Part shown: positions 22,722-35,573 of the stretch, piece by piece | How the letters are laid out: the number at the start of each line of letters is the position of its first letter | Position numbering within the stretch: the stretch's first letter is position 1 | Assembly (NCBI GenBank): GCA_025504975.1 | Contig: JANUWI010000003.1 | Span: 1,240,001 to 1,304,000, forward strand | Direction of reading: 5' to 3' | Length of the DNA: 64,000 nucleotides | From: Plenodomus lindquistii | Taxonomy: Eukaryota > Ascomycota > Dothideomycetes > Pleosporales > Leptosphaeriaceae | Program-made: the position numbers and the translations under genes | Notes under the pieces: model-generated | What the model was told of the DNA's origin: nothing | What the model saw: only the letters and a program-made list of their open reading frames with translations | Databases searched by the model: none

Positions 22722-25424
22722 ATAGACATAGAGAATAGAGAAAGTAAAAGGGCTGTAGCTAGTCTCTATAAATTCTTTCTATAAATTCTTCTAAACGTAC
22801 TTTTTAATAGCTTTTAAGTCCTTAGTATTTTGCTTATATAAAGGGCTAAAGTTATTAGATAGAGGTTTATTTAGGATAATTTTATAGTTATATAGTTAGT
22901 ATTTTAGTAGTTCTTTTATAGCTAATAAACTAAATACGTTCTAATACTACTAGTAGTAGAGGGGGAGTTAGTTTTAGATTAAGCAGTTATTTTTTTAAAC
23001 GTCCTCTCTATTATAGTTTTTAAAAATCTAGTTAATTTTATATAGACTAGTAGTAAAGAACTTATTTTTTTTCTTTTTTATATTAAAATAGAAAGTATTA
23101 GTAGAAATAATAGCAACTTAGAGATTTAAAAAGGTTTTAAAAGGTTTTTAGAGTAGGTCTAGTTTTTATATCTCTAGAGGAATATTCTAGTATTATAGAG
23201 CTCTAAAAATTCTACAAATGCAATTAATTAAAAGGTGTAGGCTACTAGTTTTCTAATATAACTCTTTTTTCTATAGGGCGTTTTATCTTTTAATGTTAAA
23301 AGTAACGTGCTTTTTTAGTATTTTTTAATAGAGTTATATAAGAATTAAAAGAGTAGAGATATAGATTTTAGAGTAAATAGCTAGCTACTATAACTAGGAC
23401 CTATCTATATCTAGTAGAATTTTAAACCTTTTTAACTATTACATTCTAATAATTATATTCTAAGCTTCTAGATTAAGTATAATAAATAGATAGTTTAGAA
23501 TCTTTTATCTATCTATAATTATATAGAGACAGATATATTCTATAACTAGTAAAGAGATTTAGTTTTTAAACCCTCTAACTATTACTAGATAGGGTAGTTT
23601 TTAGACTTTAGTTTAAAGTAAAGAAAATAAAAAAAAAATAATATGTAAATTTAAAAAAAGATATTCTTAGGCGCTAGTATTAATAAGTAAAAGTAGTTTT
23701 ATACCTACGCCTAGGTTGCATAAAATAGTAGATATAAAAAAATAGAAACTTTAAAATAGCTTTAAAAGATTAAGGTTTAATAAATTATACTTTTAACTTA
23801 ATTCTAAATAGCGTAATACTTTTAGAACTACTTATTTCCTATCTAATCTTCTTTTAAGTCTAGTACTTTAGCAGCGTTATAATATTAGTTAAAGTAATTT
23901 TTAATTATAATTTTTTTTATCTATAGTAATAAATATTTATTAGCGTAGTATTCTAGTTTACTATAGTTATAGTAGTTACCTAGTGCCTTTTTAGAAGCTA
24001 GAGTAGCTATTGCTTGCTATAGAGGTACTATAGTAGATTATAGAAAAGTTTAGAGAGCTATGTATAGTGCTGTGTTTTCTAAAATCTCTTTTTAAAAAGT
24101 ATCTAAACTAGGTTATACTATAGTTCTAGCTTAGAACTTAGTAGTATTATTATAAAAAAAGTTCTAATAATATATATCCTTTAGGTAGGTTCTTTTTTCT
24201 ATATTAAAAGTAGTAAAGTGCTCTATTATATCTAGAAAAAAGTTATTCTAGGTATACTTAAACTTTTAACTAGAAATACGCAGACTAGAAATTATTTTTA
24301 CCTATATATAATAAATCTATTCTATATATAGTACGCGTCCTTTTATAGCATAGCTTAAAAAATAGGCTTTAAAAGTAGAGAAAGTTTTATTTTTTTTTAT
24401 ATATAGTTAGTTAAAGGCATTACGTGCCTTAGCCTATTTATTACTAGTAATAAAGTATCTATTAAACGTAGCTATTATAGCTTCTATAGAGAAAAAGTAG
24501 TTAGCTTTATTATTAGATAGGTATTAGAGCTTAAAATACTTTTTAGCTAGACTAGAAGTACTACTCTAGACTAGTGCTATACAAGCACGCTTAGAATAGT
24601 AGTAGTTACTATTAATTTCAAGTTAATCTAGTATTAAAGCCTTCTATTATTTATAGGTAGAGTTCTTCCTATCTAATAGTTTAGAGATAGAAAAAGTACG
24701 CTCTAATAAACATAGCTTTTTAAAAATATAAAAAAAGGCTTTAGAAGGTAATTTAGTTAACTAGTAATATTAATAAATCTAAAAGTTTTTAGTAAAAGAT
24801 AGAGGCAAGTCTAGAAATAGAGTTAAATAAAGTTTTTTTTTTTTAATAAATTTTATTTTAGCCTGCAGAGCTACTAACTTAGCGCGTAGCTAGGCTATTA
24901 TTTCTATAGCGTTATTAAAAGTTATAGATAGTAGATTTCTAGGTTCTGCTAAAGTAAATCTAGCTTCTATCTAACTCTAATTATTTTCTAATTAGCTAGT
25001 ATTAGTTGTCTTCTATATTTTAAACATTTAATAAATTTATAGGCCTTCTATAAAGGCTAGTTATTTCTTTTTATTTTTTAAAAAATAGAATTTGTTATCT
25101 ATTAATAGAGACAGGTATTAGCTTTGCCTCTAATCCTGCTAGATTATTAGTAGTCTCTAAGTCTCTACTTTAGCGCTATCTAATATAACTTTTCTAAAAG
25201 TAATCTAAACTAGTAATACTATAGAAGTCTAAACCTATAGACTTTAGTTAACTAGAGATCTCTAGAATCTAGTTTTAGAATTATTAATAGATCTATTAGC
25301 GTTAATTAAAACTAGAACTAGAGAGGTTTTAGAGGCTAGTTAACTAAAAAATTTAAGTAATTTTTTTAAATAAATTAGCGATATTATATAGGCTATTACT
25401 AGTAGAGAGATAATTTTTTTATAA

Positions 25425-25841
25425 TATAATAGCTTAAAAATATAAAGTACTAAAAGGCATTTAAATTAGCTTAAAAGTATATAGAAGTGCGCGCAGATTA
25501 AAAAGCTAAATAAATTATATTTTTATAGGCTTTATATAAAAGAATAAAAAAATTATACCTCTATAGTTCTATTAAAAAAGTAAGCTATATAGAGTAGGAT
25601 TTAGTAGTAGTTCTAGGCTTTTATAGAGTTCTCTTTTTTCTTCTACTATGTTAGCACGTAGGTAATAGTAGAGTAGAGATTTTTATAGAATCTAGACTAG
25701 GTGTAGTATAGAGGTAGTTTAGGTAGAGGTTAGTATAGTTTTCTATCTTTAATAAGTTTGTATAGAGAAAGATAGGGGTAGCTTATAAAAAGGCTTCTAT
25801 AGCTAAAAGTTATTATTATAATAGAATATAGCTTTATTATA
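25425..25841 (-). repeat. Gyp2a LTR, right (5' LTR)
   Basis: 417 bp, matching the left LTR, with more intact G+C (for example GTGCGCGCAGATT). Confidence 0.9.
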
Positions 25842-26541
25842 TATCTAAAACCTATAAATATAAATATATAGTATTCTAGAGTACTCTAGCCTAGATAGTT
25901 TACACCTAATAGTTAGAGTAGTACTATACTACTAGTATAATAGACTAATAGATAATATAGTTTATAATTACTATAGAATATTATATTTAAAAAATAGCTT
26001 TAATAAACTATATAGTTAAAGTATATAATTTATTATAATTAGTAATAAAAGTAGTTATATATATATATAACTTTTATATTTAATTATAGTTTTTATACTA
26101 ATCTATAGCTAGTTTACCTTTACTATATTATATAACTGCGTTTACTAGCTTATTTAAAACAGCTTTAGTTTTCTATTAGTATTCTAGTAATTATTATTAC
26201 TTTAGGCTTAACTTATACCCTTTATATTTCTAGCTAATATAAATAACTAGACTATACTAAACTTCTAGCTAAATATTTATTACTATTTTTATTCTACCTA
26301 TATATACTAATTTTACGTAGTAATTTACATATAGGCGCCTAGGTTCTACTCTATAGTTATAATAATAAAGCTCTATTACTATAGTAATTCTATATAGATA
26401 GTTATAGTAGCGTTAGCGTAGTACTTTAAAAGTATAGTTTAGTCTAAATAATTACTTTATATAACTAATACGTTTACTAAGTATAGTTTCTAGTAATAGA
26501 CTAATATAAAATATTCTAGGTATTAAATTAACGTAGTATAG

Positions 26542-26757
26542 TATAAAAGTATAGGTAATTATAGAAGTATTTATAAATTATATAGGTTAAACCTCTAGAG
26601 TAAAATACTATATAAAAAGCTAGTTTTCTATACATAAAGTAGAACTATAGTATTTCTACTAACTAAAGCGCGCCTGTTTAGGCCTAGCGCTAGCAGGGTA
26701 GCTCTAAAGCTCTAGTAATACTTTAGTAGCTAGAGGTTATAGGTTTAATCTATAATA
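26542..26757 (-). repeat. Gyp1 LTR, right (5' LTR)
   Basis: 216 bp, same length and ends as 11,246-11,461, followed directly by the ACTAT target duplication. Confidence 0.9.
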
Positions 26758-26762
26758 ACTAT

Positions 26763-26915
26763 AGCCTTTAGAGTTAATTATTAAAAGCTATTTAATTAGA
26801 TTAATAAAATTATACTACGTTTTCTAATTTAATCTAGTATCTAGAAATTTACTACTACTAAAAAGTAAATAATTATCTAATATATTTTTAATTTTAATTT
26901 ATAGAAGTTTACTTT
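26763..26915. other. Short anonymous A+T-rich host sequence between Gyp1 and Gyp2b
   Basis: About 150 bp of the older sequence into which both elements landed. It continues the DNA left of Gyp1 across the ACTAT site. No motif seen. Confidence 0.5.
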
Positions 26916-27332
26916 TATAATAGCTTAAAAATATAAAGTACTAAAAAACGTTTAAATTAGCTTAAAAGTATATAGAAGTATATATAAATTAAAAAACTAA
27001 ATAAATTATATTTTTATAAACTATATATAAAAAAATAAAAAAGTTATATTTTTATAGTTCTATTAAAAAAAATAAGCTATATAGAATAGAATTTAGTAGT
27101 AGTTTTAAACTTTTATAAAGTTTTTTTATTTCTTTACTATATTAGTATGTAGGTAATAGTAAAATAAAAAGTTTTATAAAATTTAAACTAGATATAGTAT
27201 AAAAGTAGTTTAGATAGAAATTAGTATAGTTTTCTATTTTTAATAAATTTATATAAAAAAAAATAGAAATAATTTATAAAAAAGTTTTTATAGCTAAAAG
27301 TTATTATTATAATAGAATATAGCTTTATAATA
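26916..27332 (-). repeat. Gyp2b LTR, left (3' LTR)
   Basis: 417 bp. Same ends as the Gyp2a LTR but with many extra C/T and G/A losses. Confidence 0.88.
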
Positions 27333-30300
27333 TTACTCTCTATTTTAAATTAAATAGTTTTATTTCTAAGTGTTCTCTATATAACTTTTATATAAAGTCT
27401 ATTTTAAAATTATTATTTTATTAAAGTAAATATAACTTTCTATTTACTATTTATTATTAATTATTATAATAAATACTAAATCTAGTAGTTAGACTAGTAG
27501 AATATAAAAACTATTTAAATATTATAAATTTTTTTTATTTTTTATACCTTATACTTCTATAATATATACTTTAATACTATTTATTATTACTTTTAATACT
27601 AATACTAAATAATTTTTATAAAGATATTTATTTTTTTACTTTTAAATATATACTTTTTAGTTTAATAGATTTTTTATTTATACTTTATTAAGGCCTAGTT
27701 CTATAGTAAATTTAACTTTATATATTTATTTAAATTAGTAAGTTTTAAAAAGTATACTTATTATATAGTTTTTTAAATAAAAAGTATAAACTAGTAAATA
27801 GCTATTATTATTTACTAGTTAAAAATCTTTTTTAATTTCTCTAGGTACCTATATATATAGAACTAGAATATAACTAAATTATAGTAGCGTTTTATAATTT
27901 TAAAAGCTTTACTATATAGGCTATACTAGCTAATAAAAATAAAATAAAAAAGTTTAAAACTAAGCTAGTAAATATAAAAGCTATAACTAGCTTAGCTATA
28001 AAAATATTAGTTTTTATAATATAAATAATAACTATATAGGTTACTAGCTTTAGTATAACTATTATAATACTAGTAAACTACTATATATAATAAAAAAAGC
28101 TTTAAATCTTATATAAAAAAGTTTTAAATCTATATAAAAAAATATAGTAGCTTTAGCTACTACTATTTCTTAAAAAGCTTTAGATTTTTTTAGTAATAAA
28201 AAAAATATAGGCCTATTTAAAAGTTTAATAAAAAGTTTCTAAAGTATAAAAGCGCTAGAGACTTTAAATTAGATATATTATATAATACTTAAAATAGTAA
28301 AATAACAAATAAAATATTATAATAAAAAATAAATAGATTTTAAAAATTTTTTATATTTATTTATAATAGTTAGTTTACTAGGCTAAGAGTTCTATTAATA
28401 AAAACTATATACTAGTTTTATATATTAGCTATAATTTTTATATATTAATAATAAAATAAATATTAAATTTATAAATTATAATTATCTACTAACTATAATA
28501 TATTTTTTACTTTTTTTTTTATATTTAAAGCTATCTATATAGTACCTAGAGAAGTTCTAGATAATTAGAATATTTCTAGTAGAAATTTTATAGTTTATAA
28601 AAAAAGCCTATAAAGTTAGAAGCTGGATACTAGATTAGATCTAGATTATATTCTATCTAGCTAGCTTTATATTTAAGTTTATTTTAAATAAGCTTACTAG
28701 TAAAAAATTTTTTAACTTTTTATTTCTCTACGCTTTATATAGAAGTAGCTAGTAGCTTTAAAACTTTCTATTTTAAAAAAGAATTATTAGAATTTTTATA
28801 AAAAACGTTAAATGTAAATATATTATATATTTTAGAATTTAAAAAAAGTTTAAATCTATAGAAATATTTAATTTTTTTAAAATTTTAAAAAAACTTTTTT
28901 ATAGTTTAAATAGTTTTTAGCTTAGTTCTAAAGTTACTAGATTAATAATAAAAAAGTAGACTTTATTTTCTATTTTCTAGTTAATAGAATATTAATAAAT
29001 ATTAATAGTAGAATATATTTAGTTTTATACTTTTTCTATATTTTTTTTAGTTTATTTTTAAATATTATATATTTAGGTAGCTAGATTATAAACTTTTTAG
29101 TAGTTAGATTTTTTAATAGAAATAGCTATTTTTAAATAGTGCTAGTTCTAGCTCTATTATAGTTTAAAACTATATAAAAGCTAGTATAAAACTATTTCTA
29201 TTAACGTATATAGAAGTAGTATCTAGGCTTAGTTTATAAATAGAAAAAAGTTATTTTAGTTATTCTAGTAGTATATTATAAATAGCTATAGGCATTAGTT
29301 AATATATTTATTTATAATTTTAGTTTTGCTATTAGTTTATTTATAATAAATAGTAATAAGTTATATTTTAGTATCTATAATCTAATAAAATTTAAACTAG
29401 AATTAGAAATTAAACTAGGCGTTATAGTTAGAAATAATACTTCTAAAAGTATATTTAAACTAGTATACCTATTATATAAATAGTTAAATTAAGTTTTAAA
29501 TATTTATTATTTTATAGTATAGTATTATAATTACTTATTTAGAAAATTAATTAATAATTACTAGAATTTAATTATAGCTGTATTAGTTTTTAAAAAAAAA
29601 TTTAAAATCTATTATAAAATATTATATAGGTTTCTTTAGTATTAGTAAAAAATAAAAAAACTTTTATATTTAAATTTATTTTAAATAGAATTTTTAGTAG
29701 ATAACGCAGTTACGCACATACTATTTATAAATAGCTTCTATTCTTTTCTAGTAGTATTATTATATAAATAACTAGTAAGTTTTTATAGTACTAAAATAAA
29801 CTATTAATACTTAATTATATATCTTTCTAATAAATTATATACAAAGTAAAAAGTATAAAGAAATATAAAAGTAGTTACTATAGAAAAGAAATCTATTATC
29901 TATTTAATACTAAAAAAGGTGTAAAAAGTATTTTTTTTTAAAAACTATTAGTTCTTCTTTAACAGGGCTTCTATTAGCTCTAAAAAATCTAGTAATATTA
30001 TTAGAGTTAGTTAGAAAAAAAAATAGTTATTTATAGAGAAAACTCTAGGTATTACTTTACTAGTTTAGAGTTAATATAGCTATAGAATCTAGTAGAGTTA
30101 AAAAAAATTAAATAGTAGTTATTTTACTAGGCTACTTTAAAATTTTTTATATTTTATTTTTAGTAACTAAAAATATCTACGTGTTTATTATATATACCTA
30201 GAGTACATTTAATTTAAAAATTAAAAAAGGCTATAAGTTTAGCCTAGTTAGTTTATTATTAATTTAGAACTTTTATATTTATAAAGTACTCTAAAAATTA

Positions 30301-31627
30301 ATAATTAGTATATATTTAGACTTAGTATTAAACTAAAGTTAGTTTAGCTTTCTATTTTTTAAAAGTAGTAATAATAGTAAATAGTTTTTTATTATATATT
30401 TTCTAATTAAGCTTTACTTTTATAAGTGTTTTACTATAGAAAGCTATAGAGTACTATTTACTATCTAGGTGTTTTTAAAATATAATTCTAGCTACTACTC
30501 TATTTTAAGTATTAGTTTCTAGTTTTATATTATAATTAGAATTAAAGTAGTATAGAACTAGAATTGCTAGAAATAAAAATTTTAGCTTTTTAAAACTATT
30601 TTAGCAATTTTTAGTATATATAAATAAAGTTAAAAGACTCTATAGAGCTATTATTAGTTTAGCTACTTATAAAAATTTAAAAATAAATTATTTATAGAAT
30701 CTAGTAAACTCTAGAAAAAACTTTATATATTATTAGTAGCTCTATACATTTTTAGAGTAGATAAGAATATTATCTAAATAAATAATATAGAAATTATCTA
30801 AGTAATCTATAAGTATATTATTTATATACTTTTAATAGGTAAAAAGGCTATTATAAAAGCTAAAAAAAAATACTTTATATTTATATAATCTATAGTAGAT
30901 ATAGAAAGTAGTATATTTTTTAAACTCTAAATCTATATAAATTTTATTAAAAGCTACTTAGATATTAAATTTAGTAAAAGTTTTAGCTTTATTTAAATAG
31001 ATTAGTAAATTATCTATTTTTAGAATTACGTAAGCGTTTTTTTAGGTAAACTAGTTAAGTTTATAGTAGTTAATATAGATATAAAGTAACTTATTAGATT
31101 TATAAATATAGAGAATAGAAAAAGTAAAAAAGCTATAACTAGTTTTTATAAATTTTTTTTATAAGTACTTTTAGACGTACTTTTTAATAGCTTTTAAATC
31201 TTTAGTATTTTATTTATATAGAAAGCTAAAGTTATTAAATAAAAATTTATTTAGAATAATTTTATAGTTATATAGTTAGTGTTCTAGTAGTTTCTCTATA
31301 GCTAATAAACTAAATACGTTTTATTACTACTAGTAGTAAAAAAAAAGTTAGTTCTAAATTAAATAGTTATTTTTTTAACTATTCTTTTTATTATAGTTTA
31401 TAAAAATCTAGTTAATTTTATATAGACTAGTTATAAAAACTTTTTTTTTTATATTAAAATAAAAGGTATTAGTAGAAATAATAGTAATTTAGAGACTAGA
31501 AAAAGTTTTAAAAAGCTTTTAAAACAGGTCTAGTTTTTATATCTCTAGAGAAATATACTAGTATTATAGAGCTTTAAAAAATCTCTAAATATAATTAATT
31601 AAAAAATATAGACTACTAGTTATCTAG

Positions 31628-31832
31628 TATAAAAGTTATAACATAGTAATATAGATTAATAGTTATATTCTACTCTAGAGGTAAAATATTATATAGAGAG
31701 CTAGTTTCTTTTACGTAAGTAGAAAAATACTAGTATTTCTACTAACTAAAGCGCGCTAGCTAGAGTAAGCCTAGCGCAGCTAAAGCAGCGCTAAACCTCT
31801 AATAAAAAAAGTTATTAGTTTAAACTATAATA
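31628..31832 (-). repeat. Gyp3 LTR, left (3' LTR)
   Basis: 205 bp, TATAAAAG to CTATAATA. Pairs with 39,432-39,636. Confidence 0.88.
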
Positions 31833-34800
31833 TTACTTCTTTTTTTAAAAAGAGTTAGTTTTAATACTTAAATATTAATTATAGTATACTACGTTTTATA
31901 AAAGCTACGCGTAGATTTAATAGTAAAATAAAATTAAAACTTTAAGCTTTAAACTCTAAACTCTATATATCTATATAATTACTTTATATTCTATTATACG
32001 CTCCTTGCTGCGTACTCTATATCCTCTACTAATAAAATATATCTACTACTATAGTTATTTTATATAGAAAGCTTTAGAAAGGCTTATAGTAAAGGCTCTA
32101 GTAAGTAGAGGCTATTAATTATAAATACCTAGTCTATATATAATTAGTTTATCTAAAAGTTTATAGACTTTTTTAAATTTATATAACTACTTTATTACTA
32201 ATAGAGTATAGTATTACTTTTACTATAAGTATAACTTATAAAGTTTCTAATTTTTATAAGCTTAGTAAACCTTTTTAAGTTTTATTATAGCTACGCGTAC
32301 TATTAGTTATATTCTAAATAGTAGTATAAGCTTTATAACGTTTAAAGTACTAGCGTAAAAGATTAGATAGATAAAAGCTTTTTTAACTTTATTAGATTGC
32401 TTACTATATATTAGTTAGCGTTATATTTAGATTATTATAAATAGTTATATTAATACTAAGCTTTATTTATTTACTAGTAAAGTAAACTTTTTATATATAG
32501 TAGATTTATAGAGGTTACGCTAGTAGTATTTATAAATAAAGTTAGTAGCTTTAATAACATTTATATAAAGTTTCTATAATAGGTTATTAGGTTCTATAGA
32601 ATAGCCTACCTATTAGACTTTATACTATAAAAAGCCTTTTTTATAAAAAAAAGGATTAACTTTATACTTATTAATATAGTAGTTTTTAATTAACTTAATA
32701 GCGTAGTTTATATTATTCTCTACTTTAGAGTTAAACTTAGTAGGTACTTTATTATTTTAGATTTAGCTAGGTATAGTAGAGTAGTAAAAATAAAGTAACT
32801 AAAAGTAGAAAATATTATAGATATAGCTTATCTAACTAGGTAACTTAAGTTTATATATATAGTTATTAATAGCTTTAATAATAGTAAATAGTTTATAGTT
32901 TTTATAGTTAAGTAAAATATTAGAATATTTTATTTAGAAGTTGCAGGTATCTAATATAACTTAATTACTAACTTTAAAAGTAGAAGCTAGTATTTTTATA
33001 TTATTAGTATATTTAGTTTATTTAGCTTAGGCCTATTATATAGTAAGTTATAACTCTCTATATAATATTATAATTTTATCTATAAACTTATCTACTACTA
33101 GTTTTTTATATTATATTAAAGCTGTAGTTATACTATCTATTAGTAAAAGTAGCTTAATACTACTATAGAGTTTATATCCTTTTATTACGTAGAATAGTAA
33201 AACACTAGTAGTAGTATTTATAGTAGTATTAGCTTAGAATTTAGTAAAAAATAGAAAAAAAGTCTAGTTATTCTATTTATAATTAATATACACGTAGAGA
33301 TACTATTTTAAATAGGCGTTAGTATTTTTAGTCTAACTATTAGACTCTAGATAATATACTATTAACAAGCGTAGCTTAGTTTCTAACTAGTAGTAGAGTT
33401 TTTACTAGAAATGTAAAATAAACTATACTCCTCTATCTAATACAATTTCTTTAGAATATCTCTTTTTCCTCTAGATATACTCTATAAAGGCTTATACTAA
33501 AGTATTAACTATTATACTTATTATTATAATAAACTTTTTTTTTTTAGTTAGGTAATTAATAATTACTAGTATATTAGTAAACGTCTATCTATTATATTAA
33601 TATAGTAGAAAATAAATAATAAAATTTATTAAAATACTAGACTAGTATTATTAAAGGATTAGTAGTAAATATAGTAGACTGTATTTTTTATTATAGTATA
33701 ACTTTAAATAAATATATAATTTATAGCTTTTAATAACATCTACTACGTCTATTATTATCTATAGCTAATAGTACTACTTTAAAAGTCTAGTATAAAGTTT
33801 ATACTTACTATTATAGCTAGAGTAGATAGCGTAGTGCAAGTACTCTACTACCTATATCTTTAAATTATTAATAGCTAGAATATAAAGCTTACTTTAAATA
33901 TATAGTAGTTTATCTAAAATTTTATAGTTACTAAGTTCTAACTTTATACGCTTTTTACTATGTATTAAGTAATATAGTATTCTATATAGATTATTTTATT
34001 TTATAGTTATAATTATTTATAGCGTGTTATTTTTTAGGTATACTCCCTTAATATTTTATATTAGAGTATCTATATTAACTTTTTCTATATTATAAATAAT
34101 ACTATTACTTAGTTTACTTTCTTTACTAAACTTATTATTCTATATTAAAGTAGATAATATAAGTAAATTTTTAGAGTAACTATTAGTAATAGTATTTTTT
34201 TTACTAAGCTAATGTATTATTTAGGCGTAGTTAATTAGTATAAGCTTAGAAATATAGTACCTAAAATTTATAAAATATATAGTATAACGCGTAAACTAGT
34301 TATATAGTAAGTATATTATTATAAAGTATACCTCTAGATCTATTTAGTCTAGTTTAATAATAATTTATATTTAATACTATTATTTTTTATTATCTATGTT
34401 TTTAAGTAAGTTACCTAGTTATTATGTAAAAGTATTAGATTTAGTTCTCTATTTATCTAGGTAATACTTAATATAGAAGTTAAACTCTAAAAGAAATTTA
34501 GACTACTTTATTTACTATTAGTTAAATTGCTTAGACGTTATAAATATTTATAGAGCTTAATAATTAAATAGTATATAAATAGAATCTAGCGTACTAGAGA
34601 GTTTAAATTACTATTTTTTAAATGCTTTAATAATTACAAGTAACTTTTTATTATAGATTTTATAGTTATACTTAGTAAGTAATATTTTATAGAATAGAAA
34701 TATAACTAGGTAGAGTACTCTATTAGTATTCTTCTAAAATAGTACTACTATAGTAATAAAGTTAAACGCATTTATTTCTAGCTAGGTCTCTATATTAGTA

Positions 34801-35228
34801 TTAAAATAAGTAAGTACTCTAGCTATACTAAAAGCTATTTTTAGCTTTTTAAATATAGCTACAGCGTCTAATTCTAGTAAAAGTAAAAACTAATATTATT
34901 AATTCTTTCTATTTACATCTTTTTTTATTAGAGCAATAAAAGGTTTAGTAATGTAGAAGAAACCTTTAATAAAGTAATAATAAAAGTTTATAAATTCTAG
35001 AAATACTTAAACGTTTTTAATACTTCTAGGTATAGCCTATATAAAAATAGTTTCTACCTTTTTTAAATCTATCTCTATTCTATTAGTAGTAAAGATAAGG
35101 CTAAAATACTTAATATATTTAACTTTAAACTAGTATTTTATAAAGTTAAAAAATATACCTATAGTTTTAAACTTTTAAAGCATCTATAATATATACTTTT
35201 TATATACTTTTAGATTTTTATTATAAGT

Positions 35229-35573
35229 ATAGATAAATATATTATTAAAGTAGGCTATATAGAAATTATTAAAGAATTTATATAAAATTTTATTAATAAA
35301 AGTTTAAAACGTGCCTAGAGTATTATATATACTAAATAGTATTATAAAATACTTATAGAGTCTATAGCGTGTAAAAAAAGTACTTTTCTTTTCTAAATCT
35401 AGTTTTAGTCTAACTAAATTAAAAGCAGTAATAATATCTATAATAGATATTTACTTTATTTTTACTATTCTAGCTAGCGTTTTTTTAATAGTAAAAGGCG
35501 TATTATAGTTCTTTTTTATAATTATATTTAAAGTATAGTAATTAATGTATATATAAAGGCTACTACCTAGCTT
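35229..35573 (-). pseudogene. Gyp3 reverse transcriptase remnant
   Basis: The minus strand reads KLGSSLYIYINYYTLN at the right end and AYFNNIFIYT at about 35,226-35,255, the Y.DD box with both Asp codons turned to Asn. Between them, stretches correspond to TIKETLARI and the LYEYLVMPFG block. Closest in this window to the Gyp1 RT. Confidence 0.85.

Larger units (their letters stand above)
18335..25841 (-). mobile_element. Gyp2a: RIP-degraded Gypsy LTR retrotransposon nested in Gyp1
   Basis: 7,507 bp with LTRs of 416 and 417 bp. The target duplication is TATTT (18,330-18,334) and TATCT (25,842-25,846), differing by one RIP-type C to T change. LTR ends read TATAATAGC..GCTTTATTATA; comparison with a copy ending TTACA suggests an ancestral TG..CA form. 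The purine tract AAAGCAGGGGGTAA next to the left LTR and RT on minus give the orientation. This is the least RIP-damaged and longest Gyp2 copy here and serves as reference for Gyp2b-d. All frames are broken. Confidence 0.9.
11246..26757 (-). mobile_element. Gyp1: RIP-degraded Gypsy (Ty3-like) LTR retrotransposon, split by Gyp2a
   Basis: Two 216-bp LTRs bound the element, with ACTAT target duplications at 11,241-11,245 and 26,758-26,762. Removing the nested Gyp2a (18,335-25,841 plus its 5-bp duplication) leaves about 8.0 kb. The minus-strand reading is shown by the reverse transcriptase at 14,741-15,100 and by the purine tract AAAAAAGGAGGTAG abutting the left LTR on that strand, so the right LTR is the 5' one. 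Every frame is broken by TAG/TAA codons derivable from CAG, CAA or TGG. No functional protein is possible. The gag side lies in 15.5-18.3 plus 25.8-26.5 kb and RNase H/integrase should lie left of RT; I did not resolve those domains. Confidence 0.88.
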